Source of the DNA: Nevskiaceae bacterium
GTDB lineage: Bacteria; Pseudomonadota; Gammaproteobacteria; Nevskiales; Nevskiaceae
NCBI GenBank assembly: GCA_021731445.1
Contig: JAKFXK010000062.1
Coordinates: forward strand, 1-43,008
DNA: 43,008 bases
Reading direction: 5' to 3'
The translations under genes were made by a program, and so were the position numbers. The notes under the pieces were generated by a model that was given only the letters and a program-made list of their open reading frames with translations, did no database searches and had not been told where the DNA came from. Numbering within the stretch: position 1 is the first letter of the stretch; each line of letters begins with the position of its first letter. Positions 7,842-16,435 of the stretch are shown here, one piece after another.

Positions 7842-9992
7842 CCCCGTTCGCTGCCAATCCAGCTCGCGGATCGCCCGCCGCGGTTCGTTGGGGCGGGTCA
7901 TGCGCAGGCTGAAATGAGCCTCGTCCAGGGCATCGTCGACGCGCACCCCGAACACTTCGCAGCTGGCTTGCCGTGCGTGATCGAACAGTCGGCTGGCATC
8001 GGCCTCGAAACGGCTCAGCACATCGCGTACGCGCACCGAGTCGGGTTTGCCCTCGCCTGCGATCTGGCCGCTGACGGTGTCGAGGACCTGCCCCGGCTTG
8101 AGATGGCGCAGGCGCACGTCCAGCACCTCGAAACCGCGTGGCCCTGGCGTGTAGCGGGCTTCACGCAAGTCCAGCACCACGGTGCCGGTGGCCCCGAGCG
8201 CCTGTAATTTGTGACCGCCGCCGGTGCTTGCAAAGCCCGCCTCTTCCGGCAGGCCAAAGCCGTAGCGAACACCCTCTTCGAGGCAGGCCACCAGCAGCCG
8301 CCCGAGCCGGTGGCGGCTGACGAAGTGCTGGTCGATCAGCCCCTCGCTGAAAGCGCCCATGCCCTCCTGCACCACCACGCCGCGATACCAGGGATCGGGC
8401 GAGGTGCCATAGAGCAGGGCCTCGTCGCTGGCACCGCCGCAGATCATCGCGCTGGCGAGTGCAGTGGCACTGCCGCCGACGGCGATCAGCGTGCCGCCGC
8501 TGCGGTAGGCGGTGATGACGGCATCGAGCAGCGGGGTTTCCTCGCCTTGCTGGAACAGCGCGCGCATCAGCCGATCCTGATTGCCACCGGTGAACAGCGT
8601 CGCGGGGCTTGACATCAGCAGCGGCAGGGTCTCCTCGCTGCCATCCCACACCGTGCAGCGGATGCCATGCGACTCGAACAGGGCGCGATAACTTTCGCCA
8701 GCCTGTAGGGCTTCACCGCTTGCGACGGTGACGATGGTGATGAGCTTGTCGAGCGCCTTCAGGTCGTCGAGCCAGGCCTTGCTCTCGGCAGTAAGCAGCG
8801 CGCCGATGGCGATCAGCCTTGCGCTGGCCGCCACGGTGCGGCCGCGCATCAGCTGCTTGGTGTGGCGCGCCACCCAGGCTTTGCGGGTGTCAGGCGGCAG
8901 GGCGCGGCAACGGATGTTGAGGCCGTAGTCGAGCACGGTATAACGGCGTGCGGAGCCGATGCGCGCGACACGCGAGGCGCTGGGCATCAGGCTGCGTTCC
9001 AGTTCGACGGTGACTTCGATCTGGGAGTCCGGGTCATAGGCGGTGCCGATGTCACGGGCATAGCGTTCGCTGTCGCCATCGGCGAGACGGGTGAGCAACT
9101 CGTCGAACACATTGGGCGCGAAGATGCTGCGTTCGAGATAGCCGGGGCCTTCAAAGATGCGGCCGCTGGCGCGCCTTGTGGTTTTCTTGCGCGGATGCGG
9201 CATCGCCATGCCTTCGATCAGGTTCCAGGCATCCCCGTCATCGAGATAGCTGACGCGGTAGTGGTCGAAGCGACGATGCCGCGCATCGGCATGGGCGAGG
9301 CTGCCATTGACGATCAGCGCGCCTTTTTCGCCGACGATGCTGAGCATGTGATCGTCCACGAACATGCAGGTGTTTTCGTCGATGCCGAAGCCATAGGCAC
9401 TGCCTGCATGAGCCATGGCAGCCACCAACCGGCCAATGCGGCCACGCTGGATGAAATGCTGATCGACCAGGCCATGCGGGAAGAATCCCAAACCCGCACC
9501 CACCAGCAGACCCGGCAGTTCGGGGTCGCCGACGACGCCGTGAATCACTGCCTCCATCGAGGTGCCGCCGATGATCGCGGTGCTCGACATGATGGCCGCA
9601 CCGGCACTGCTGCCGGCGATCAGCCCTCCCTTGGCGTGCAGGCGGCGGATGGCAGCGAGCACCGGTGTCTCGCGGCCATTGGGGGCGAGTGCGCGCAGCA
9701 GCGTGGATTGATCGCCTCCGGTGAAATAGACGCCGCCTAGCCGGTCGATCTGTGCGACCAGGCGCGGATCATGTGCGGCCGTCGCCGCATTGCCGTGGAA
9801 CAGCGGCACCAGCTCGGCATCGGTACCGTGATTGCGGAAGTCGGCGACCATCTCCGGCCCGACCTCGTGCGGCATCTGCGAGGCGGTGGCGAGCACGGCG
9901 ATGCCGCACGGCGCGCGTTCGCGCAGACCATTGAAGACGGCAAGGTTATCGGCTTCGAGCCGGCCGCCGATGATTGCGAGAGTGAGTGGCAT
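7827..9992 (-). CDS. Tandem two-domain cyanophycinase (peptidase S51)
   Basis: Cyanophycinase cuts cyanophycin into beta-Asp-Arg dipeptides with a Ser-His-Glu triad and is usually about 270-420 residues. This protein has 721 residues and two S51-like units. Unit 1 has TGGDQ near 91, the nucleophile elbow AGSSAGA (Ser129), DQHF (His179) and GFGIDENT (Glu206). Unit 2 repeats the order: TGGNQ near 468, AVGGSATA (Ser508), DQHF (His556) and GFGLPEEA (Glu583). The spacing is nearly identical (50 and 27 residues in unit 1, 48 and 27 in unit 2). Unit 2 has Thr in place of the last Gly of the elbow. There is no signal peptide, so it acts in the cytosol on stored polymer. A zinc hydrolase gene lies 4 bases upstream in the same orientation, and the 3' end overlaps the convergent TPR transferase. 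Confidence 0.88.
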   Translation of the reverse strand: MPLTLAIIGGRLEADNLAVFNGLRERAPCGIAVLATASQMPHEVGPEMVADFRNHGTDAELVPLFHGNAATAAHDPRLVAQIDRLGGVYFTGGDQSTLLRALAPNGRETPVLAAIRRLHAKGGLIAGSSAGAAIMSSTAIIGGTSMEAVIHGVVGDPELPGLLVGAGLGFFPHGLVDQHFIQRGRIGRLVAAMAHAGSAYGFGIDENTCMFVDDHMLSIVGEKGALIVNGSLAHADARHRRFDHYRVSYLDDGDAWNLIEGMAMPHPRKKTTRRASGRIFEGPGYLERSIFAPNVFDELLTRLADGDSERYARDIGTAYDPDSQIEVTVELERSLMPSASRVARIGSARRYTVLDYGLNIRCRALPPDTRKAWVARHTKQLMRGRTVAASARLIAIGALLTAESKAWLDDLKALDKLITIVTVASGEALQAGESYRALFESHGIRCTVWDGSEETLPLLMSSPATLFTGGNQDRLMRALFQQGEETPLLDAVITAYRSGGTLIAVGGSATALASAMICGGASDEALLYGTSPDPWYRGVVVQEGMGAFSEGLIDQHFVSRHRLGRLLVACLEEGVRYGFGLPEEAGFASTGGGHKLQALGATGTVVLDLREARYTPGPRGFEVLDVRLRHLKPGQVLDTVSGQIAGEGKPDSVRVRDVLSRFEADASRLFDHARQASCEVFGVRVDDALDEAHFSLRMTRPNEPRRAIRELDWQRTGSRTS

Positions 9993-9996
9993 CGAG

Positions 9997-11127
9997 CTAG
10001 TTGGAAAGCAGTGCGCCGGCTTTGCGCCAGTCGAGTTTCTGGCGGCCTGCGATCTTGGCGATCCAATGGCCGGGCCGCACCCAGCGATGGCCGCGCGCGG
10101 CGAAGAACAAGCCGTCGGTGCGGGCGGTGATGGGCTGACGGGCGCCGGTTTCGGGGTCGATCAGATGGCCGATGACTTGATCTTTCATCACCTCATCGCC
10201 GAGCTTCACCGACCACACCAGCACGCCGGGATGGCCGGCGCTCAAGCTATCCACGGCTTCGAGCGGCGTGGCTTCGGGCAGCAAGGCAGGCTTTGGCGGG
10301 ACTGGCGCATCGACGAAGCCGCGCCCGGCCAGAAACGCGATGAGGCCATCGGCATCCTGTGCGGCCAGGGTATCGCTGACGTCACGATCACCCCGCAGCT
10401 CGACCGTCGCCGCACAGCAGGCGGGTGGGATGGGATGCTGCGGAAAGTGCTTGGCCAAGCGCCACCAGAGACGACTGTTGGCCTCGTCGAAAGCCTCGCC
10501 ACCGCTATCCTCCGCCAACAGATTGACGGAGCTTTGCAGACAGGCGGCGAGATCGGCCGCCGCCGGCCAGAGCGGCGTGCCGATGTAGAGATGCATGGTT
10601 GCTTCGTAATCGCAGTGCAGGTCGAGCACCACATCTGCATCGCAGCTTAAGCCGTAAAGATGCTGCTTGAGTGCCATGTTCTCGTTGCTGCTGTACTCAG
10701 CCGGCAGCGCAACGCGCAGGGCCTGGCGGATGAGTGCGACGTTGGCGGCGGCATCCGCCCCCAATTGCCCTGACACGGCAGCGGCAACCGGCTCGAAGAG
10801 ATCAGGGTAGCCACGATTGAAGTTGCTACCGCTGTCCAGCTCGTAGCGACCCAGATGCCAGCCCTGCAGGAACTGGGTGAGGCCGATCGGATTGGCATAT
10901 GGCACCAGGATGATCTCGCCCTTGAGCTGGCCTGCTGCATCCAGTGTGATGAGCTTCTCGCGCAGGTGTTGCGCCACCAGCAGGGCAGGCACCTCATCAG
11001 CATGGACTGCCGCTTGCACATAGGCCTTGGGGCCGGGCTGGTTGCTTTTGAACCGCAACACCGTCAGGCGACGCGTGGTGCCGGGGCCAGCGGGGGGCAG
11101 GGTGATGGTTTCGGTGGAGAGAGGCAT
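9997..11127 (-). CDS. AstE/aspartoacylase-family zinc hydrolase (M14-like)
   Basis: This 376-residue protein belongs to the succinylglutamate desuccinylase/aspartoacylase group of M14-type zinc hydrolases. The zinc ligands are visible as HADE (His42, Glu45) and DLHCD (His171), and the catalytic Glu as ATVELRG (Glu243). SNFNRGYPD near 101-109 matches the substrate-binding Asn-Arg segment. The C-terminal 80 residues (GVLVWSVKLGDEV...GDEVMKDQVIGHLIDP) look like the barrel-sandwich (biotinyl/lipoyl-like) tail of this family. It is the first gene of a two-gene unit with the tandem cyanophycinase, 4 bases apart. The family acts on N-acylated or amidated acidic amino acids. A role in hydrolysing the beta-Asp-Arg released from cyanophycin is a reasonable inference. 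No strong ribosome site is seen before the ATG. Confidence 0.82.
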   Translation of the reverse strand: MPLSTETITLPPAGPGTTRRLTVLRFKSNQPGPKAYVQAAVHADEVPALLVAQHLREKLITLDAAGQLKGEIILVPYANPIGLTQFLQGWHLGRYELDSGSNFNRGYPDLFEPVAAAVSGQLGADAAANVALIRQALRVALPAEYSSNENMALKQHLYGLSCDADVVLDLHCDYEATMHLYIGTPLWPAAADLAACLQSSVNLLAEDSGGEAFDEANSRLWWRLAKHFPQHPIPPACCAATVELRGDRDVSDTLAAQDADGLIAFLAGRGFVDAPVPPKPALLPEATPLEAVDSLSAGHPGVLVWSVKLGDEVMKDQVIGHLIDPETGARQPITARTDGLFFAARGHRWVRPGHWIAKIAGRQKLDWRKAGALLSN

Positions 11128-11175
11128 GAGACGAGGCGCAGCGGCAATGTCACATTATGCCCAGACCCAACGACT

Positions 11176-11267
11176 GTCATTCCCGCGAAGGCGGGAATCC
11201 AGTTGGCGCGAAGCGCACCAATACCCGACGTAAAAGATAGCTGGATTCCCGCCTTCGCGGGAATGAC
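11176..11267. repeat. Palindrome-ended interspersed repeat, copy 1
   Basis: The 92-base element has perfect 26-base inverted arms at 11176-11201 and 11242-11267, each beginning GTCATTCCCGCGAAGGCGGG from the outside. The arms flank a 40-base centre containing GCGCGAAGCGCAC and GTAAAAGA. A second copy lies at 33755-33849. Such REP/MITE-like elements are common in proteobacterial genomes. Each arm is itself partly self-complementary (CCCGCGAAGGCGGG), so transcripts could fold into strong hairpins. Here it lies between the divergent M14-like and clpS genes. Confidence 0.88.
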
Positions 11268-11324
11268 AAGATCCAAAGCATGAGCGCCGTCCGGCACCCC
11301 AAAAAACTCCTTCGTCGCCATGTC

Positions 11325-11352
11325 TTGAGAAGTGTCAGCAGCGCGTTATATT
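11325..11352 (+). promoter_or_regulatory. Candidate sigma70 promoter for clpS-clpA
   Basis: TTGAGA at 11325-11330 and TATATT at 11347-11352 are separated by 16 bases and resemble -35 and -10 boxes. The -10 box ends 6 bases before the clpS ATG and no Shine-Dalgarno sequence is visible, so a leaderless message is possible. Confidence 0.45.
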
Positions 11353-11358
11353 CAAGCC

Positions 11359-11700
11359 ATGAGTTCGCCGAAAAACCCACCTGAACACGATGACGAGCGA
11401 GGTCGCGACGCGGCCCTTGCCATCGCACCCGCCAAGCCCAAGCTGCAACCGCCACCGCAGTTCAAGGTGGTGATGCTGAATGACGACTTCACGCCGATGG
11501 AGTTCGTGGTGCAAGTCTTGCAGCAGTTTTTCGGGCACGCCCGTGAAAAGGCGGTGCAGATTATGTTGGCGGTTCACCAGCAGGGCAAAGCCACCGCAGG
11601 CATCTACCCGGCTGAGATCGCGGAAACCAAGACGGCGCAGGCCAATGCCTTCGCCCGCAACAATCAACACCCTTTGCTGACGGTACTGGAGAAAGTCTGA
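11359..11700 (+). CDS. clpS: ATP-dependent Clp protease adaptor ClpS
   Basis: ClpS is the N-degron adaptor that hands proteins with destabilising N termini to ClpA-ClpP. The 113-residue product has a flexible, Pro-rich N-terminal tail followed by the ClpS fold: FKVVMLNDDFTPMEFVVQVL (the NDD substrate pocket), a helix VQIMLAVHQQGKATAGIY, and the ending NNQHPLLTVLEKV. The reading frame extends back to 11332, but the ATG at 11359 gives the usual start (MSSPKNPP). The stop codon shares its last base with the clpA ATG (TGATG). This gene order is conserved across proteobacteria. Confidence 0.95.
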   Translation: MSSPKNPPEHDDERGRDAALAIAPAKPKLQPPPQFKVVMLNDDFTPMEFVVQVLQQFFGHAREKAVQIMLAVHQQGKATAGIYPAEIAETKTAQANAFARNNQHPLLTVLEKV

Positions 11701-13982
11701 TGCTGGCCGAAGAACTTCAAAAAGCCCTCGACGCTGCCTTTGTGCAAGCGCGCATGGAGGGCCACGAATTGCTCACGGTCGAGCACTTGCTGCTGGCCTT
11801 GGTATCGGACGCCAATGTCTCGGAAGTGCTCAACGCGGCGGGTGCCGACATCGAGAAGCTCGAAGCGGCCCTGCGTGAGTACCTGGTCAACAATCTGCAT
11901 GCCAACAAAGACCAGGCGGGGCAGATCGACACCCAGCCGACGTTAAGCTTTCAACGCGTGCTGCAACGTGCCATCTACAACGTGCAGGCCAGCGGCAAAA
12001 AGCAGGTGACGACGCTCAACGTGCTGGTGGCGATCTTTGCCGAGAAAGACACTCAGGCCGTATTCCTGCTTGGCGAGCAGGGTGTCAGCCGACTCGACAT
12101 CGTCAACTACATCAGCCACGGCATCTCCAAGAACGGCGTCAAGCCCACGCCAGAGAACGAGGCCGGTGAAGAAAAGGAGGAGCAGGGCGATAAGGGCGAG
12201 GCGAAGGAATCCGCCTTGAAGCAGTTTGCCGTCAACCTCAACGAGCGCGCCAAGCTTGGCAAGATCGACCCTCTGATTGGCCGCGACCACGAAATCGAGC
12301 GGGTGATGCAGACGCTCTGCCGTCGACGCAAGAACAATCCGCTGCTCGTCGGCGAAGCCGGCGTCGGCAAGACCGCGATTGCCGAGGGCCTGGCCTGGCT
12401 CATCACCGAAGACCGGGTGCCGGAGCTGCTCAAGAATGCGGTGATCTATTCGCTGGATCTGGGCGCGCTGATTGCCGGCACCAAGTATCGGGGCGATTTT
12501 GAAAAACGCTTCAAGGCGGTCATCAACGAATTGGTCAAGACGCCCGGCGCGGTGGTGTTCATCGACGAAATTCACATGATTATCGGGGCAGGCAGCGCCA
12601 GCGGTGGCGTGATGGATGCGAGCAACCTCCTGAAGCCCATGCTGGCTTCGGGCGAGGTGAAGTGCATCGGCTCGACCACCTATCAGGAATACCGCGGTGT
12701 GTTCGAGAAGGATCGGGCGCTGGCGCGGCGGTTCCAGAAAATCGACGTCATAGAGCCTTCGGTGGAAGACACCGTGAAGATTCTCGAAGGCCTGAAAACC
12801 CGCTTCGAGGAGCATCACCAAGTGCATTTCACCAGCGGTGCCATCAAGAGTGCAGTGGAGCTTTCCGCCCGCCACATCACTGACCGCCAGTTGCCGGACA
12901 AGGCCATCGACGTGATCGACGAGGCCGCCGCACGCCTGCGCCTTCTGCCGGAGAGCAAGCGCCGCAAGACCGTGCAGGTGCGCGACATCGAAGAGACCGT
13001 GGCCAAGATTGCGCGCATCCCGCCAAAGGCGGTCTCGACCAACGACCGTGACAAGCTCGCCACGCTCGAGCGCGACCTGAAGCTCACGATCTTCGGGCAG
13101 GACAAGGCCATCGAACTCCTAGCCTCATCGATCAAGCTCGCGCGCTCGGGCCTCGGCAATCCCGACAAGCCCATCGGGGCCTTCCTGCTCGCAGGCCCCA
13201 CCGGCGTGGGCAAGACCGAGGTCACCAAGCAACTTGCCAGCGTTCTCGGCATCGAGTTGGTGCGCTTCGACATGAGCGAATACATGGAGCGCCACACGGT
13301 GAGCCGCCTGATAGGCGCGCCGCCGGGCTATGTCGGCTTCGACCAGGGAGGCCTGCTGACCGATAGCGTGCTCAAGCACCCGCATGCCGTTGTGCTGCTC
13401 GACGAGGTCGAGAAGGCGCATCCCGATGTCTTTAACCTGTTGTTGCAGGTCATGGATCACGGCACGCTCACCGATAACAACGGTCGGCATGTGGACTTCC
13501 GCAACGTGATCTTGGTGATGACCACCAACATGGGCGCTTTCGACGCTGCGCGCAGTACAATGGGTTTCGTCGAACAGAACCACGCACCGGATGCACTGGA
13601 AGCGATCAAGAAGGGCTTCACGCCAGAGTTCCGCAACCGCCTCGATGTCGTCATCCCATTCGCCGCTCTCGGTCAGGATCAAATCCTCCGCGTGGTCGAG
13701 AAGTTCCTGATCCAGCTCGAAGCCCAACTGGGTGCGAAGGGCGTAGTGCTGGAAGTGGATGAAGCTGCCAAACTCTGGCTTGCCGAGAAAGGCTACGATC
13801 CGAAGATGGGTGCAAGGCCGATGGCGCGGGTGATCCAAGAGCAGATCAAGCGGCCACTGGCCGAAGAGTTGCTGTTTGGCAAGCTCACACAGGGTGGCAA
13901 GGTGCTGGTGCGGTTGATCGATGCTGGTCTCAGCTTCGAGATTGAAGGCCGAGAAAAAGCGGGCGCGCTCGAGGTGGTGTAA
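11700..13982 (+). CDS. clpA: ATP-dependent Clp protease ATP-binding subunit ClpA
   Basis: ClpA is the AAA+ unfoldase that feeds substrates into the ClpP protease, with ClpS as adaptor. The 760-residue protein has the N-terminal double Clp repeat ([18 protein letters not shown]...), a highly charged Glu/Lys linker near residues 155-170, and two AAA+ modules. The first has Walker A GEAGVGKT near 220 and FIDEIHMI. The second has GPTGVGKT near 500 and [14 protein letters not shown]. The first module's GSTTYQEYR and the second's [13 protein letters not shown] pore segment are typical. Length matches E. coli ClpA. It overlaps clpS by one base. Confidence 0.97.
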   Translation: MLAEELQKALDAAFVQARMEGHELLTVEHLLLALVSDANVSEVLNAAGADIEKLEAALREYLVNNLHANKDQAGQIDTQPTLSFQRVLQRAIYNVQASGKKQVTTLNVLVAIFAEKDTQAVFLLGEQGVSRLDIVNYISHGISKNGVKPTPENEAGEEKEEQGDKGEAKESALKQFAVNLNERAKLGKIDPLIGRDHEIERVMQTLCRRRKNNPLLVGEAGVGKTAIAEGLAWLITEDRVPELLKNAVIYSLDLGALIAGTKYRGDFEKRFKAVINELVKTPGAVVFIDEIHMIIGAGSASGGVMDASNLLKPMLASGEVKCIGSTTYQEYRGVFEKDRALARRFQKIDVIEPSVEDTVKILEGLKTRFEEHHQVHFTSGAIKSAVELSARHITDRQLPDKAIDVIDEAAARLRLLPESKRRKTVQVRDIEETVAKIARIPPKAVSTNDRDKLATLERDLKLTIFGQDKAIELLASSIKLARSGLGNPDKPIGAFLLAGPTGVGKTEVTKQLASVLGIELVRFDMSEYMERHTVSRLIGAPPGYVGFDQGGLLTDSVLKHPHAVVLLDEVEKAHPDVFNLLLQVMDHGTLTDNNGRHVDFRNVILVMTTNMGAFDAARSTMGFVEQNHAPDALEAIKKGFTPEFRNRLDVVIPFAALGQDQILRVVEKFLIQLEAQLGAKGVVLEVDEAAKLWLAEKGYDPKMGARPMARVIQEQIKRPLAEELLFGKLTQGGKVLVRLIDAGLSFEIEGREKAGALEVV

Positions 13983-13996
13983 CGCGCCGGCAGCTG

Positions 13997-14016
13997 TCCC
14001 GCCCAACCCGGCGGGA
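13997..14016 (+). terminator. Weak hairpin after clpA
   Basis: A 7-base-pair GC-rich stem (TCCCGCC pairing with GGCGGGA, 6-base loop) lies 15 bases after the clpA stop. Only a short, interrupted T-rich stretch follows, so intrinsic termination is uncertain. The rest of the 217-base gap up to the DUF1134 gene shows nothing I can identify. Confidence 0.3.
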
Positions 14017-14199
14017 AGTTCTTATGGAGACACGAGCACCTTCAGTCTCCACCCTCGCTCTTGCGGGGAGGGGTTAGCGCAGCCAGCGCGCGTTGGACAC
14101 ATCCTGCGCATACAGGTTCGAACAGAATCATCGCCGTACTTCAGCCTTTTGCCCCGAGAGGCCAGTACACTCCGCTCTCCAACATTCAGGATTCTTCGG

Positions 14200-14826
14200 A
14201 TGAATCGCTTCATCGCAGCACTAGTTGTCTCAGCACTAGTAGCGTGTACGCCCATCCGTGGCACCGACGATGGCCGACAGGGCGAGACGGTGTCTGACCG
14301 TGCTCGAGCTGGCGGCCCAGTGCCGGAAGCCCCGGCCCAGACCCAGACCTACACCCGCGAAGAGATCATTAACTCCGCCAAAACCTTCTTCGGCGGTACT
14401 ACCGCCGAGTTTGCCGGCCTCATCGAAAGGGCCTTTGCCGACTATGGCGAACCAACCGCCTACATCGAGGGTGAAGAGGGCGCCGGTGCCTTCATTGTCG
14501 GCCTGCGCTACGGCCAGGGTTATCTGCAATACAAGGGTGGCGGCCGCGGCCCGGTGTTCTGGCAGGGGCCATCCATCGGTTTTGACTACGGCGGCAATGC
14601 CAGCAAGGTATTTACCTTGGTTTACAACCTCAAGCAGACCGAAAAACTCTTCCAGCGCTTCCCCGGCGTGGAGGGCAGCCTCTACGTGGTGGCCGGTTTC
14701 GCGTTAAACTATCTACGCTCTGACGAGTTGGTCTTGGCCCCCATCCGCACGGGGGTAGGATTGAGGGCCGGTGTCAACGTGGGTTACGTGCACTTCACCC
14801 GCGAGCCGAGCTATCTGCCTTTCTGA
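14200..14826 (+). CDS. DUF1134 (EipA-like) envelope lipoprotein
   Basis: The 208-residue product starts with a short lipoprotein signal (MNRFIAALVVSALVAC), with lipobox LVAC and Cys16 as the lipidation site. A Pro/Gln-rich linker follows, then a conserved DUF1134 domain: EEIINSAKTFFGGTTAEFAGLIE, GLRYGQGYLQYKGG, IGFDYGGNASKVFTLVYNL and GVGLRAGVNVGYVHFTR. In Brucella the DUF1134 protein EipA is a periplasmic envelope-integrity factor linked genetically to O-polysaccharide synthesis. Here the gene sits directly before the polysaccharide locus. The ATG at 14200 was chosen because the signal peptide starts there; the upstream open frame runs through the end of clpA and is not plausible. Confidence 0.85.
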   Translation: MNRFIAALVVSALVACTPIRGTDDGRQGETVSDRARAGGPVPEAPAQTQTYTREEIINSAKTFFGGTTAEFAGLIERAFADYGEPTAYIEGEEGAGAFIVGLRYGQGYLQYKGGGRGPVFWQGPSIGFDYGGNASKVFTLVYNLKQTEKLFQRFPGVEGSLYVVAGFALNYLRSDELVLAPIRTGVGLRAGVNVGYVHFTREPSYLPF

Positions 14827-14903
14827 AGCCCAGTGATTCGTGCAGGAATTGCGGGTCACACACGCATAAAAATCGTTAGTACCGTTTCAGGAAAACATTC
14901 AGC

Positions 14904-15962
14904 ATGTTGAATTTTGCATTGGTCGGATGCGGGCGAATTGCCAAGCGTCACTCGGAGCTTTTGGGGCACAACCAGATTGGGCAGGCGCGACTTGCAGCGG
15001 TGTGCGATGTAGTTGAAGACAAGGCACGTGGCATAGGGCAGCTGTTTGCGGTGCCTCACTACACGGACATGCATCAGATGATGCGTGCTGAATCCATCGA
15101 CGTGGTGGTGGTGCTGACCGAGAGCGGTCTGCACGCCCGCCACGTGGTCGAACTTGCGCCTTATGGCAAGCACTTGGTTGTCGAGAAGCCGATGGCCCTT
15201 ACGCTCAGGGACGCCGACGCCATGATCGCCGCCTGCGATGCCGCCGGCGTGCGCCTGTTCGTGGTCAAGCAGAATCGCTTCAACGTGCCAGTGGTCAAGG
15301 CCCGCGATGCACTCACGGAGGGGCGCTTCGGCAAGATGGTGTTGGGCACCGTGCGGGTGCGCTGGTGCCGTCCGCAGTCCTACTATGATCAGGACGCTTG
15401 GCGCGGCACGTGGGCGATGGATGGCGGTGTGCTCACCAACCAGGCCAGCCATCACGTCGACCTGCTCGAGTGGATGATGGGTGATGTCGAGTCCGTTTTC
15501 GCCCGTTCGACCACCGCTCTCGCCAAGATCGAGGCTGAGGATACTGCGGTAGTGGTGCTCAAGTTTGCCAGCGGCGCGCTCGGCGTCATCGAGGCGACCA
15601 CTGCCGCGCGGCCGACCGACCTCGAAGGTTCACTGTCCTTGCTCGGTGAAGGTGGAACGGTCGAGATCGGGGGCTTCGCCGTCAATGAGATGAAGGTCTG
15701 GCGCTTTGCCAAGCCGCAGCAGGGCGACGAGGACGTGCTCACGCGCTATTCCGTCAACCCGCCCAGCGTCTACGGGTTCGGCCACCAAGCCTATTATGAG
15801 CATGTGGTGGACTGCATCCTGCGCGACAAGCGCCATCTTGTGGATGGCCTCGAAGGCCGTCGCAGCCTCGAGCTCATCAATGCCATCTATGAGTCCGTGG
15901 AAACCGGGGTGGAAGTGCCGCTGCGCTTCAAGCCACGCCACTGCCGACTAGGTGTGCGCTGA
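14904..15962 (+). CDS. wbpB: UDP-2-acetamido-2-deoxyglucuronate 3-dehydrogenase (WbpB/WlbA type)
   Basis: This 352-residue Gfo/Idh/MocA oxidoreductase has the N-terminal NAD loop FALVGCGRIAKRH and the family EKP motif at residues 94-96 (VVEKPMAL). In the WbpB/WlbA pathway it oxidises C3 of UDP-GlcNAcA, giving the 3-keto sugar that WbpE aminates. The next two genes are the matching acetyltransferase and aminotransferase, which makes this assignment stronger than the generic family call. GGAAA lies about 10 bases before the ATG. Its stop overlaps the next start (TGATG). Alternative members of the family act on inositols or other sugars, but the neighbours argue against that. Confidence 0.82.
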   Translation: MLNFALVGCGRIAKRHSELLGHNQIGQARLAAVCDVVEDKARGIGQLFAVPHYTDMHQMMRAESIDVVVVLTESGLHARHVVELAPYGKHLVVEKPMALTLRDADAMIAACDAAGVRLFVVKQNRFNVPVVKARDALTEGRFGKMVLGTVRVRWCRPQSYYDQDAWRGTWAMDGGVLTNQASHHVDLLEWMMGDVESVFARSTTALAKIEAEDTAVVVLKFASGALGVIEATTAARPTDLEGSLSLLGEGGTVEIGGFAVNEMKVWRFAKPQQGDEDVLTRYSVNPPSVYGFGHQAYYEHVVDCILRDKRHLVDGLEGRRSLELINAIYESVETGVEVPLRFKPRHCRLGVR

Positions 15963-16435
15963 TGGCCGTGCCGGTGTTGAAGAAGATCGGTGTTGTCAAC
16001 GTGCGGGCAGGCGAACGCGTCACCATCGTCGAGCCCAGCAACGTCTACGGCTGCCAGTTGGGCGATGATGTGTTCGTCGGTCCCTTCGTCGAAATCCAGA
16101 AGGATGTATCCATCGGGGCTCGTAGCAAGGTACAGTCCCATGCCTTCATCTGCGAGCTGGTCAGCATCGGCGAAGACTGCTTCATCTCGCACGGTGCGAT
16201 GTTCGTCAACGATCTGTTCCGGCGCGGCGGGCCGGCACGGGGAGACAAGACATTGTGGGGCAGTACCAAGCTCGGCAACCGCGTGTCCATTGGCACCAAC
16301 GCCACCATCCTGCCGGTGCGCATCTGCGACGATGTGGTGATCGGTAGCGGCGCGGTGGTGACTCGTGACATCACCGAACCCGGCATCTACGCCGGCAATC
16401 CCGCCCGAAAAATAAGGCCTCACAGAAATGATTAA
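15962..16435 (+). CDS. wbpD: UDP-3-amino sugar N-acetyltransferase (WbpD/WlbB type)
   Basis: The 157-residue protein is a left-handed beta-helix hexapeptide-repeat acetyltransferase, with repeats such as VTIVEPSNVYGCQLGDDVFVG, VSIGARSKV and VVIGSGAVVTRDI. It ends in the common GIYAGNPARKI loop. The DLFRRGGPARGDKTLW insertion is typical of 3-amino-sugar acetyltransferases that use acetyl-CoA. Placed between wbpB and wbpE, it should acetylate the 3-amino group of UDP-GlcNAc3NA to give the 2,3-diacetamido uronic acid. It starts on the last base of the wbpB stop and overlaps the aminotransferase by 8 bases. Confidence 0.85.
   Translation: MAVPVLKKIGVVNVRAGERVTIVEPSNVYGCQLGDDVFVGPFVEIQKDVSIGARSKVQSHAFICELVSIGEDCFISHGAMFVNDLFRRGGPARGDKTLWGSTKLGNRVSIGTNATILPVRICDDVVIGSGAVVTRDITEPGIYAGNPARKIRPHRND

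Noticed and set aside
14827-14903. JUMPstart/ops-type antitermination element before the polysaccharide locus
   Set aside because: I looked for the GGCGGTAGCGT core and found no match here; only a weak promoter-like TTGCGG was seen without a matching -10.
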